The notes under the pieces: generated by a model | The model's input: only the letters and a program-made list of their open reading frames with translations | Databases searched by the model: none | What the model was told of the DNA's origin: nothing | Part shown: piece after piece, positions 37,110 to 46,108 of the stretch | Layout of the letters: every line of letters starts with the position of its first letter | Numbering within the stretch: position 1 is the first letter of the stretch | DNA from: an uncultured Parabacteroides sp. | Lineage (GTDB): Bacteria; Bacteroidota; Bacteroidia; Bacteroidales; Tannerellaceae | Length of the DNA stretch: 64,000 nucleotides | Direction: 5' to 3' | Assembly (NCBI RefSeq): GCF_947855115.1 | Contig: NZ_CANTZW010000010.1 | Coordinates: 1-64,000, forward strand | Program-made: the position numbers and the translations under genes

Positions 37110-38412
37110 TCTGGTTGTTTTAGGAGTGATCATGGGTTTCTCCGTTCCGAGGCCTAAAGCCGGAACAAACGGAGATGTATCTCTTGATAGTTTGACGGTT
37201 CGGGACACTGTAGCGTTGCCTCCTTTATCTTATTCGATGAAAGTGGGAAAAGATACGTTGATCTTACCCGATTCAAGCAAGGCGTGGAATGATTTCTTCA
37301 ATGAGCTGGATTCGTTGCGTGCCGGTAAAGATACGGTTATCACGATCGTTCAATTGGGGGATTCGCATATCCAAGCCGGACATTTGAGCGGCCGTGTCAT
37401 GCGTCTTTTCCAGCAGGCGTTCGGTAATGCCGGTCGAGGCTGGATCGCTCCTTTTAAGTTGAGCAAGACCAATGAGCCGGATGATTACTTTATCAAATCC
37501 GTCGCTAAGGATTGGATTGCCGGACGTTGTATCCAGCGTACCCGGAAAACCCCGATAGGAATTGGTGGAATCGGGATCAAATCCGTTTCCCCTTCGATTA
37601 ATCTGGATGTCGTGATAACCCCGAATAATGGTGCCGGATACGAGTTTAACGAGGCGATCCTGTATAGAGGGGAAAAGTCTATGCCCATGCTTCCCGCCGG
37701 AGTTTTGAAAGATTCGGTCCGGACATTTCGTGCGGATACCGTATGTGTCCCCGGTGTATTGGCCGATACCTTCCGGATCTCCTGTTTAACTGATACCTTA
37801 CAATTGCAGAGCACGAGACGGAAAGAAGGTACGAATACGTTGCGACCGGCCTCATCCTTTACGAATTTGTATTATGGCCTGGTACTGAAAAATGGAGGCA
37901 GGGGGATTTTATACCATTCCATCGGAGTGAATGGGGCGATGTATGTGAATTATACGGACGAGGCCTATGTGCGTCAGTTGGCTTTATTAAAACCATCCTT
38001 GTTAATCATCTCTATGGGAACCAACGAGACGTTTGGCCGGCGTTTTAATACAGAAGAGTTTTCCGGCCAGATAGAGGCTTTCCTGGCGTTGGTCAAGAAG
38101 GAACTACCGAATACGGCAATTTTACTGACGACCCCTCCGGAATGTTATAGGAGAGTCCGGTCTGGTAAACAGCGAACGTATGTGCGTAATGATAATACGG
38201 AGCGTGCCGCCCGTGCTATCCGGAATGTAGCGAAGAAAGAAGGCATAGCTTGTTGGGATTTATTCACGGCGACAGGTGGGAAGAACTCCTGTCGTAAATG
38301 GCATAGTTCCCGTTTGATGGGGCGGGATCGGATCCATTTCACGAAAGAGGGATATCAAGAACAAGGAACGCTTCTATTCAGGGCGTTCATGGAATCATAT
38401 AATAACCGATAA
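37084..38412 (+). CDS. SGNH/GDSL-like protein (second of pair)
   Basis: A 442-aa exported protein: signal anchor MKRRKWLISLVVLGVIMGFSV, then SGNH motifs IVQLGDSHIQAGH (block I), ISMGTNETFG (block III, Gly and Asn) and DRIHFTKEGY (DxxH, block V). It shares architecture with the preceding gene, overlaps its end and precedes the MBOAT gene by 9 bp, so the three are translationally linked. ATG 37081 and 37084 are both possible. The double SGNH arrangement may provide both transferase and esterase activity, or two acceptor specificities; this is inferred. Confidence 0.85.
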   Translation: MKRRKWLISLVVLGVIMGFSVPRPKAGTNGDVSLDSLTVRDTVALPPLSYSMKVGKDTLILPDSSKAWNDFFNELDSLRAGKDTVITIVQLGDSHIQAGHLSGRVMRLFQQAFGNAGRGWIAPFKLSKTNEPDDYFIKSVAKDWIAGRCIQRTRKTPIGIGGIGIKSVSPSINLDVVITPNNGAGYEFNEAILYRGEKSMPMLPAGVLKDSVRTFRADTVCVPGVLADTFRISCLTDTLQLQSTRRKEGTNTLRPASSFTNLYYGLVLKNGGRGILYHSIGVNGAMYVNYTDEAYVRQLALLKPSLLIISMGTNETFGRRFNTEEFSGQIEAFLALVKKELPNTAILLTTPPECYRRVRSGKQRTYVRNDNTERAARAIRNVAKKEGIACWDLFTATGGKNSCRKWHSSRLMGRDRIHFTKEGYQEQGTLLFRAFMESYNNR

Positions 38413-38421
38413 GAATCTTGT

Positions 38422-39942
38422 ATGGAATATAATATACTTAGAGACTGGTTTAGCGATCATGAATTCACGTGGGAGAAGTTGGGAGAAATCCTGACCTATC
38501 ATCATAATGCCCCGATCTTGTTTAGCAGCGGGTTGTTTTTCTTCCTGTTTATCGGTTTCTTGATGGTTTATATGTCATTGCGGAAGCATCTGCTGGCTCG
38601 TATCGTTTACGTGACTCTTTTCTCTCTTTATTTTTACTATAAAAGTAGCGGATTATGGTTTGGTCTGTTGGTTTTCACGGCTACTTCCGATTTCTTGATA
38701 GCGCAATGTATCTCCCATACGACATCGGCGCTAAGGCGTAAATCATTCGTTACGCTCAGTCTTTGCGTAAACCTGGGCATGTTGGGGTATTTCAAGTACT
38801 TCAACTTCCTAGGCGAGCTATTTGTTATGGCCGCTGGAGGGGAATGGCTTAAGATGGATATTTTCCTTCCGGTAGGGATTTCTTTCTTTACTTTTCAGAG
38901 TATCAGTTACGTGATAGATGTTTACCGGGGACGGATAGAGCCTCTCGGCCGCTGGATCGATTATGTTTTCTATGTCTCGTTCTTTCCCCAACTGGTTGCC
39001 GGACCGATCGTCCGTGCCCGGGATTTTATTCCTCAGATGTATAAGAGTCCTACGGTGACGCGATCTGAGTTTGGCGAGGGATTATTCCTTATCTTATGTG
39101 GTCTTTTCAAGAAAACGGTCATTTCGGATTATATCAGCATGAATTTCGTGGATCGTATCTTCGACGCTCCGTTGCTCTATACGGGTGTGGAGAATTTGTT
39201 GGGTGTCTATGGATATGCGTTACAGATTTACTGCGACTTCTCCGGATATTCGGATATGGCGATCGGTATCGCCTTGCTGTTGGGATTCCGTTTCAATATT
39301 AACTTCGACTCTCCTTACCAATCGGCTACCATTACCGAATTCTGGCGCCGTTGGCATATCTCCCTTTCCTCTTGGTTAAAGGATTATCTGTATATCTCTT
39401 TAGGTGGAAACCGGAAGGGAAAGATTCGTACCTATATCAATCTGATGATAACGATGTTGCTTGGCGGGTTATGGCATGGGGCCTCTATTAGTTTTATTTT
39501 ATGGGGTGCGTTGCATGGCGTAGCGTTGGCGGTGCATAAGTTCATTATGGGGCATTTCAGTAGCTTTAAGCCCTTGGGACGTGAGATGAGCCCTTGGCGA
39601 CGGGTATTGGGTGTCTTGATTACTTTCCATGTGGTTTGTTTCGGATGGATCTTGTTCCGGGCTACCTCGATGAAAGCCGTGGGAGAGATGTTGAGCCAGA
39701 TCTTCACGAACTTCCATCCGGAGGTATTTTCGCAATTTGTCTCAGGATATAAGGGTGTATTTACGTTGATGATAATTGGTTATGCGTTGCATTTTATGCC
39801 TAAGCGCTCAGAGGATGTCTTAAGGGGAGTCGTGACTCGTTCCCCTTTGTTGGTACAGGCCGCTATATTGGCGATAGCGATCTTTATTGTCGTACAGTTC
39901 AAGAGCGCGGGAGTGCAGCCGTTTATTTATTTCCAATTTTAA
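38422..39942 (+). CDS. MBOAT family membrane-bound O-acyltransferase
   Basis: A 506-aa polytopic inner membrane protein of the AlgI/DltB/PatA group, which moves acyl groups (usually acetyl) across the membrane for polysaccharide or peptidoglycan modification. The conserved catalytic histidine is in GGLWHGASISFILWG; other family signatures are FPQLVAGPIVRARDF and FWRRWHISLSSWLKDYLY. It is preceded by two SGNH proteins in one operon, the usual arrangement for O-acetylation machines (MBOAT plus SGNH transferase). The target glycan is not identifiable from the window. Confidence 0.93.
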   Translation: MEYNILRDWFSDHEFTWEKLGEILTYHHNAPILFSSGLFFFLFIGFLMVYMSLRKHLLARIVYVTLFSLYFYYKSSGLWFGLLVFTATSDFLIAQCISHTTSALRRKSFVTLSLCVNLGMLGYFKYFNFLGELFVMAAGGEWLKMDIFLPVGISFFTFQSISYVIDVYRGRIEPLGRWIDYVFYVSFFPQLVAGPIVRARDFIPQMYKSPTVTRSEFGEGLFLILCGLFKKTVISDYISMNFVDRIFDAPLLYTGVENLLGVYGYALQIYCDFSGYSDMAIGIALLLGFRFNINFDSPYQSATITEFWRRWHISLSSWLKDYLYISLGGNRKGKIRTYINLMITMLLGGLWHGASISFILWGALHGVALAVHKFIMGHFSSFKPLGREMSPWRRVLGVLITFHVVCFGWILFRATSMKAVGEMLSQIFTNFHPEVFSQFVSGYKGVFTLMIIGYALHFMPKRSEDVLRGVVTRSPLLVQAAILAIAIFIVVQFKSAGVQPFIYFQF

Positions 39943-39983
39943 GAGTGGTAAATTCATGGCCTACCCGTGGGACATAAACTGAC

Positions 39984-40058
39984 TTGGAAAAACATGTACG
40001 TGAATTTTTGAAAACACGTACGACTTTTTCCAAAAACACGTACGTGTTTTCAAAGAAA
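39984..40058. repeat. 22-bp tandem repeat array, three units, CACGTACGTG core
   Basis: Cores CATGTACG, CACGTACG and CACGTACG start at 39993, 40015 and 40037, exactly 22 bp apart, with A/T-rich spacers. The third core sits in an 18-bp perfect palindrome (40033-40050). A further 9-bp inverted pair brackets units 1-2: TTGGAAAAA (39984-39992) with TTTTTCCAA (40025-40033). The array lies between the convergent MBOAT and MscS genes, 50 bp after the MBOAT stop, and may terminate transcription from either side. Confidence 0.78.
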
Positions 40059-40104
40059 CATTATGATGTTTCTTAATGCTGATTATCAGTGTATTACTTC
40101 TTCT

Positions 40105-41409
40105 TTAGAAAGCGGTTCCGGGGTCGTGAACCGGCGAGGATGGAGGAAGTTTAATGATGATATTTCTCAAATCCGTTCCGGATACATTTTGGAACACGCT
40201 TAGCCCGAACTCCGGTATTACCGCAAGCACATGGTCGAATATATCGGCTTGGATTCTTTCATATTCAGGCCATATCTTATTGGATGAGAAGCAATAAAGC
40301 TCGATGGGGATACCTGTGTTCGTAGGCTGTAAATGGCGTACCATACAGACTAATTCTTTGTTGACTTCCGGAAGGCTTCTCAGGTAACGAACGAGATAAG
40401 CCCGGAAAACACCGAGGTTTGTCTGTCTGCGCCCATTTACCCGGATGGAGCCATCGATATGGTGTTCCTTGTTATATTCGTCTAATTCTTGCTCTTTCTT
40501 ATCGATATAATCCGAGATCAGGGAGATCTTTCTGAATTTCTCCAGCATTTCCGGGGTACAGAAATGTACGCTGTTCATATCGATATTGATGGAACGTTTG
40601 ATACGGCGGCCCGGCGATTCGCTCATGCCTCTCCAATTCTGGAAAGCGTCGCTTACCAAGGCATAAGGCGGGATGGTCGTAATTGTGTTGTCAAAGTTTC
40701 TTACTTTCACGGCGTTCAATGTCACTTCGATAACCGTACCGTCCGCTCCGTATTTACTCATCGTGATCCAGTCTCCGGCACGGAGCATGTCATTGGCAGA
40801 CAGTTGGATACCCGCTACGAATCCTAAGATCGTGTCCTTGAATACCAACATCAAAATAGCGGCCGAAGCACCTAATCCAGCCAGTAAAGAAACCGGGGAT
40901 TTATTGATGAGGATACTGATAATCAATATCGCCCCGATAAAGAAAAACGTGACTTGCAAGATCTGTATGAATCCTTTTAACGGCTTGTTCTTAAAGGAAT
41001 CTTTTTTATTGTATATCTCATGGATCAAGTTTAAGGAAGCGTTTATAAATCTCAGGGAGACCGCTATGATATAGATCTGGCAAAGCTTTTGGAGCATTAT
41101 TAAAATCTTCGGTGTCTCTTCCGCCGAGAAGGCGAAAGGCAACAAGACATAAATCAACACAGCCGGGATTATATGCATCATCTTATTGATGATCTTACGA
41201 TCCACGATTAAATCGTCCAACTGGTTTTTCGTCTTCCTCGCCAATCGCTTGAACATACCAAGGAAAATATACCGGCAACTATAATCGATCCCGATAGTGA
41301 AAGCGATAATAAGCAACAAGATCGCTATATTGTCTAAGTAGCTGGAACTCTCGCTTATCAACCCGATTTGGACTAATAAATTATATACCCATTCTTGCAT
41401 CTTGTTCAT
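40105..41409 (-). CDS. Mechanosensitive ion channel, MscS family (YbdG-like)
   Basis: A 434-aa inner membrane channel that opens under membrane tension to relieve osmotic stress. About five membrane helices precede the pore helix LAGLGASAAILMLVFKD, rich in Gly and Ala. The beta domain begins ANDMLRAGDWITM and continues VIEVTLNAVKVRNFDNTI. The C-terminal alpha/beta domain has an insertion similar to E. coli YbdG. A paralogue with the same architecture lies 69 bp upstream in the same orientation. Confidence 0.92.
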   Translation of the reverse strand: MNKMQEWVYNLLVQIGLISESSSYLDNIAILLLIIAFTIGIDYSCRYIFLGMFKRLARKTKNQLDDLIVDRKIINKMMHIIPAVLIYVLLPFAFSAEETPKILIMLQKLCQIYIIAVSLRFINASLNLIHEIYNKKDSFKNKPLKGFIQILQVTFFFIGAILIISILINKSPVSLLAGLGASAAILMLVFKDTILGFVAGIQLSANDMLRAGDWITMSKYGADGTVIEVTLNAVKVRNFDNTITTIPPYALVSDAFQNWRGMSESPGRRIKRSINIDMNSVHFCTPEMLEKFRKISLISDYIDKKEQELDEYNKEHHIDGSIRVNGRRQTNLGVFRAYLVRYLRSLPEVNKELVCMVRHLQPTNTGIPIELYCFSSNKIWPEYERIQADIFDHVLAVIPEFGLSVFQNVSGTDLRNIIIKLPPSSPVHDPGTAF

Positions 41410-41478
41410 AAAGACGGTTTTAAACTTTAAATAGACAATCCGGGGGCGAAGATAGGAAAAATAATCCGAACATCTATT

Positions 41479-42648
41479 TTACTCTGAATATTGGTATACT
41501 TTCAATTCGAACTTAGGAACCATGGCGAAGAAATGGTCGAATATATCCGACTGGATTCGTTCATACTCTTTCCATACTTTGTTTCGGGAGAAGAAATAAA
41601 TCTGGATAGGTACGCCATATTCCGTGGATTGAAGTTGGCTGATGATTAAATCCAAATCTTGATTTACGACAGGAAGACTTGTCAGGTAGCGCTCTATGTA
41701 TATGCGGAATACCTGGGAGTTCGTGGGGATCACGTCTTTGTCCGGTTGATAGTCCGCTAATAGAGGTATTTCTTTGCGGAATGTATCCAGCATCTCCGGC
41801 GTACAGAACTTGATCGTATTCAGATCGAGGTAGATAGACTTCATGACCCTGCGGCCTCCGGACTCAACCATGCCCCGCCAGTTTTGGAAAGAGCTATTCA
41901 CCAGGTTATAAGGAGGGATTGTCGAGATCGTATTATCGAAGTTTTGTACTTTCACGGTGTTTAGGGTTATCTCTTGAACAATACCGTTTGCGTTGGCCGA
42001 AGGCATCGTGATCCAATCGCCGGGGCGCAGCATATCGTTCGCCGAAAGCTGTATTCCCGCCACGAAACCGAGTATGCTATCTTTAAACACCAACATAAGG
42101 ATAGCCGCCGATGCTCCTAAACCCGCGAAAAGGGTAGCCGGAGATTTATTGACGAGAATCGCTATGATGACGATGCCGCCTACGAAGAAGACAAGCACTT
42201 GCAATACTTGTATAAAGCCTTTCATCGGCCTATTCTTCATTTTCTCTTGCTGGTTAAATAAATCCAGCATCATCAAGAGAAGGCCGTTGAGCGCTAGCAA
42301 CAGGGAGAATATGATATAGACCGCGCAAATCTTCTGGGAAATAAGCAACAGTTCCTTACCCCGGATAAAAGCCATCGGAAGCAAGACATATACTAAAATA
42401 CCGGGGATCGTATGTACGAGGTGGTGTACCACTTTGCGCTTTATCAATAACGTGTCCCATTTATAATGCGTATGTTTGACGATACTGCGTACTCCTCCGA
42501 CAAAAATAGCTTGGCATAAGTAATCTAATCCGATTGCGACCGCTACTAACAGGATCGCGATGATCGCCTCATCGAATGTATTTGCTATTTTTTCGTCTAC
42601 GCCCCATCCCGTGAGGACTTTATTCATCCAACTGCCTAAATTTATCAT
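41479..42648 (-). CDS. Mechanosensitive ion channel, MscS family (paralogue)
   Basis: A 389-aa channel very similar in plan to its downstream neighbour: pore helix LFAGLGASAAILMLVFKD, beta domain SANDMLRPGDWITM and IVQEITLNTVKVQNFDNTIS. It lacks the short insertion (about 40 residues) present in the middle of the neighbour's C-terminal domain. ATG 42648 (MINLGSWMNK) is preferred to the in-frame start at 42672. The two genes probably arose by tandem duplication and may form homo- or heteroheptamers. Confidence 0.92.
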   Translation of the reverse strand: MINLGSWMNKVLTGWGVDEKIANTFDEAIIAILLVAVAIGLDYLCQAIFVGGVRSIVKHTHYKWDTLLIKRKVVHHLVHTIPGILVYVLLPMAFIRGKELLLISQKICAVYIIFSLLLALNGLLLMMLDLFNQQEKMKNRPMKGFIQVLQVLVFFVGGIVIIAILVNKSPATLFAGLGASAAILMLVFKDSILGFVAGIQLSANDMLRPGDWITMPSANANGIVQEITLNTVKVQNFDNTISTIPPYNLVNSSFQNWRGMVESGGRRVMKSIYLDLNTIKFCTPEMLDTFRKEIPLLADYQPDKDVIPTNSQVFRIYIERYLTSLPVVNQDLDLIISQLQSTEYGVPIQIYFFSRNKVWKEYERIQSDIFDHFFAMVPKFELKVYQYSE

Positions 42649-42764
42649 AATAATCGTTTTTTGATATAACACTACTCTTAAAAATTAGGTTCAATCCTAC
42701 GTTAAATTTGTCCTTTCGTTAAGATTGCTTGTAAATGTAAGAGTATTAATCCAATTGAAAAATG

Positions 42765-42772
42765 TATCTTTG
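42765..42772 (+). promoter_or_regulatory. -7 box for the M16 - DUF4268 - M1 unit
   Basis: TATCTTTG matches TAnnTTTG, 28 bp before ATG 42801. The -33 region is weak. Confidence 0.5.
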
Positions 42773-42800
42773 TAAAATAATATAAACTTAAAAGGATTCC

Positions 42801-45641
42801 ATGAAATCTCTGTTATCAACCTCAGATTTTCTACAGGTACGAGAGCATAAATTAAATAATGATTTGACGGTATGGTTGAACGAAGACCATAGCCAACCTA
42901 AGATATTCGGAGCCGTAGTCGTAAAAGCCGGAGCAAAAGATTCCCCTAATACCGGTATCGCGCATTATTTCGAGCATATGATGTTTAAAGGGACGGATAA
43001 GATCGGAACGATCGATTATGAGTCCGAGAAAGTATTGTTGGATATTATCGCCGAGAAATACGACGCGTTGGCGGATACCGAAGACCCTAAGATGCGTGCC
43101 CATTTGCAGCAAATCATTAACGATCTGAGTGTGCGTGCGGCGGAGTATGTGATACCGAATGAGTTCGACAGGTTGATCTCTCGTTTCGGAGGAACGAAGT
43201 TGAACGCAGGGACTTCTTACGATTATACATTGTACTTCAATACATTCTCGCCTCAATATATCTCGCAATGGGCCGAGATTAATAGCGAGCGTTTGGTGAA
43301 TCCGGTATTCCGTCTTTTCCAAAGCGAGCTGGAGACGGTTTACGAGGAAAAAAACATGTATGGAGACACGATGGCCAGTGTCGCCATCGAGAAATTGACG
43401 GAGCGTTATTTCTATCCGCATCCGTACGCGTATCCGATCATCGGTAGCGCGGAGAACCTGAAGAATCCCCGTCTTTCAGAGATGCGCCGGTTCTTCGAGA
43501 AATATTATGTCGCTTCCAATATGGGGTTGATCTTAAGTGGGGATTTTTATACGGAAGAGGTCTTGCCCATCCTTGAATCTACTTTTTCCCGGATACGGGA
43601 GGGAAAGCCGCCTCACCGGGATATTGTGGCGTTGCCTCCATTCAAGGGCCGGGAGAAAGTGAGCGTGCGCATTCCTATGCCTTTCGTGAAAATCATGGCA
43701 TTGGGATTCCGGGGAGTTCCCGCGAATCATCCGGATCAAGTAGCGCTCAATATCGCCGTGTCTTTATTGAATAATTCCAATGGCACGGGTTTTTTGGATA
43801 AGCTGACGGTAGATCATAAGGTGATGGGTGCGATGGCGGTTAACCAAAGTATGAATGAGGCCGGGATATTGGGTTTATTGGTGTTCCCGAAATTCTTTTT
43901 CCAGACCTATGCGGCAGCCGAGAAATTGGTGTGGAAACAGATTAACCGTATCAAGGAGGGCGATTTTAGCAATGAGATGTTCCAGAGCCTGAAGCTGGAG
44001 CAGAAACGTGAGTATGCTTCCAAACTGGAAGATATAAACTCGAGGGCCGAGGTGATGATGCGTATTTTCTCCCAGGGGAAAAGCTGGCAAGACTATCTGG
44101 ATGAGGTTGCCCGTATCGACGCTCTGTCGAGAGAGGACGTGATTGAGGTAGCCAAAAAGTATTTTACGGAAAATTATATGTATGTCACGAAAAAGACCGG
44201 ACGCTATCCGAAAACGACCTTGCCCAAGCCGGATTATTCACCGATCATACCTAAAAATTCCGATGCTTCCTCCGCTTATGTGAAACGTTTGGAAAAGATT
44301 CCCGTACAGGAATTGAAGCCGCATTTCCTCGATTTTGAGAAGGATGCCGAGGTTATATCCTTGCATCCGCTTGTCACGCTGTATAGGACTCGTAATTCCG
44401 TGAATGATATATTTTCGTTGACCTTGTCTTATGGAGTGGGGCAACTGGAGCTTCGTGATCTGGATAAATTGTCTGCTTACTTACCTTTCGTGGCGACAGA
44501 ATCGATGTCGTTTGAGGTTTTTCGGGGTAAGTTGCAAGAGTTGGGTAGTACCTTGACTTTCGATTCCACGGATTCCGAGTTTCTTATAGTGGTGAACGGT
44601 TTCGATGGGAATTTTACCCAGACAATGGCCTTGGTCGGCGATTTCCTGCGGCATGCCAAACCGGATGATAAGAAGTTACGCCAGATCGTGGACGAGGAGA
44701 AAGTAACGGAGAAATCCTTGTTTAATTCCAGCGAGAACGTGGCCGACATGTTGTTGGAGAAAATGAAATTCGGGAAGCAATCCCGTTACCTGACAAAATT
44801 GTCGTTTGCGGAGATCAAGAATTTAAAAGGTAAGGTGTTGCTGGATACCTTTGATAAGGTGCGTACGGTTGCCTGTAACCTGCATTATTGCGGTACATTG
44901 TCTACGGAGGAGGTTGTCGGGCAGATCAAGTCGTATTTGCCATTGGAGGAGGTGAGCAGCCCGTCTAATTCTCCTTATATTCGTGATCTCGTGGCGTATG
45001 ACAAGCCGATTGTCTTTTTCATGGACATGGAAGATGTCACGCAAAGTATAATTTATGCCTATATGTACATCGATCCGTTAAAGACGAAGGAGGATCGCCA
45101 TGTTGCCCGGTTGTTTAACGCTTATTTTGGCGGGGATATGTCTTCGTTGATGTTCCAAGAGATCCGGGAGTTCCGTTCGTTCGCTTATCAAGTGAACGCT
45201 TGGCTGAAGCATCCTCCTCTGAACCGCGCGGATAAGCCCGCTAGCTTCGTTATGAAGCTGGCTACGCAGACGGATAAGATGATTGATGCCATGAAGGTAT
45301 TGGAGAATCTGATACATGACATGCCGGAACGTCCGGAACGGGTTGAGTCGGTGAAGCAGGCTGTTCGTAACTGGGTGAATAACGAATATCCAACCAGCCG
45401 TTCCCTTTCCTTGAAAATCGCCGGTTTTCGTCGTGAGGGGTACGAGAGTGACCCGAACAAGGATTATCTGGAAGTTATAGATCAGATGACGATGGAGGAT
45501 ATCCTGCGTTTTTACAGAAAGAATATACAAGATCATTTAATTATATATGCGATTGTCGGTAATTCAAAGAGGATCGATATGGAGAAACTCGCCGATTTTG
45601 GACAGATCGTTAAATTAACCAAGAAAGATATTTATAGGTAA
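42801..45641 (+). CDS. M16 family zinc metallopeptidase (insulinase/pitrilysin type)
   Basis: A 946-aa single-chain peptidase with two M16 halves. The inverted zinc motif HxxEH is HYFEH (His55, Glu58, His59 in GIAHYFEHMMFKGT), with the third ligand expected in the ELETVYEEKNM region. The C-terminal half is an inactive M16 domain. There is no signal peptide, so it is probably cytoplasmic, which fits a role in peptide turnover. It overlaps the DUF4268 gene by one base (TAATG). With the downstream M1 aminopeptidase it forms a peptide-degradation unit. Confidence 0.92.
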   Translation: MKSLLSTSDFLQVREHKLNNDLTVWLNEDHSQPKIFGAVVVKAGAKDSPNTGIAHYFEHMMFKGTDKIGTIDYESEKVLLDIIAEKYDALADTEDPKMRAHLQQIINDLSVRAAEYVIPNEFDRLISRFGGTKLNAGTSYDYTLYFNTFSPQYISQWAEINSERLVNPVFRLFQSELETVYEEKNMYGDTMASVAIEKLTERYFYPHPYAYPIIGSAENLKNPRLSEMRRFFEKYYVASNMGLILSGDFYTEEVLPILESTFSRIREGKPPHRDIVALPPFKGREKVSVRIPMPFVKIMALGFRGVPANHPDQVALNIAVSLLNNSNGTGFLDKLTVDHKVMGAMAVNQSMNEAGILGLLVFPKFFFQTYAAAEKLVWKQINRIKEGDFSNEMFQSLKLEQKREYASKLEDINSRAEVMMRIFSQGKSWQDYLDEVARIDALSREDVIEVAKKYFTENYMYVTKKTGRYPKTTLPKPDYSPIIPKNSDASSAYVKRLEKIPVQELKPHFLDFEKDAEVISLHPLVTLYRTRNSVNDIFSLTLSYGVGQLELRDLDKLSAYLPFVATESMSFEVFRGKLQELGSTLTFDSTDSEFLIVVNGFDGNFTQTMALVGDFLRHAKPDDKKLRQIVDEEKVTEKSLFNSSENVADMLLEKMKFGKQSRYLTKLSFAEIKNLKGKVLLDTFDKVRTVACNLHYCGTLSTEEVVGQIKSYLPLEEVSSPSNSPYIRDLVAYDKPIVFFMDMEDVTQSIIYAYMYIDPLKTKEDRHVARLFNAYFGGDMSSLMFQEIREFRSFAYQVNAWLKHPPLNRADKPASFVMKLATQTDKMIDAMKVLENLIHDMPERPERVESVKQAVRNWVNNEYPTSRSLSLKIAGFRREGYESDPNKDYLEVIDQMTMEDILRFYRKNIQDHLIIYAIVGNSKRIDMEKLADFGQIVKLTKKDIYR

Positions 45642-46096
45642 TGTATAGTAAAGAGGAACTGAAGAATCTCAAGTTGGAGTTCTGGGAAAGTTTCGCCGCT
45701 TTTTGTGAGGTACAGCCCTATTTGCGGAGACGTAAGAAAATCTGGACATTATATAATACGAAAGTAAAGGGCGTTGAGTTGAAATTCGACGCTAACCGCC
45801 AAGGCGCTTACGTTATTCTGGAGGTGAACCATCGTAACGAGGATTCGCGCTTGGAAATGTTCGAGCGTTTGACTTGGTATAAAGAGATCTTGGAACAAGA
45901 TTTTCCGGATGGCTTGATCTGGGATATTTGTTTTGTCCGTGAGAACGGGCAGCAAGTAGCCCGTGTTTATGTGGCTAAGGAAGGGCTTGATTTACATAGG
46001 CGGGAACATTGGGGTGAGTTTTTTACTTTTATGGCCAGCCAGATGTATCTGTTGGAACGAAATTTTATGAGTATAGCTGAATATTTAAGAGAATAA
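45641..46096 (+). CDS. DUF4268 domain protein
   Basis: A 151-aa cytoplasmic protein composed of one DUF4268 domain (FWESFAAFCEVQPYLRRRKKIW, LKFDANRQGAYVILEVNHRN, REHWGEFFTFMASQMYLLERN). DUF4268 often occurs at the C-terminus of restriction-modification or nuclease-like proteins, but the stand-alone form is common in Bacteroidetes and has no known function. It is coupled to the M16 gene (stop and start overlap, TAATG) and ends 12 bp before the M1 gene. Confidence 0.88.
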   Translation: MYSKEELKNLKLEFWESFAAFCEVQPYLRRRKKIWTLYNTKVKGVELKFDANRQGAYVILEVNHRNEDSRLEMFERLTWYKEILEQDFPDGLIWDICFVRENGQQVARVYVAKEGLDLHRREHWGEFFTFMASQMYLLERNFMSIAEYLRE

Positions 46097-46108
46097 GGGA
46101 TATTAGAT

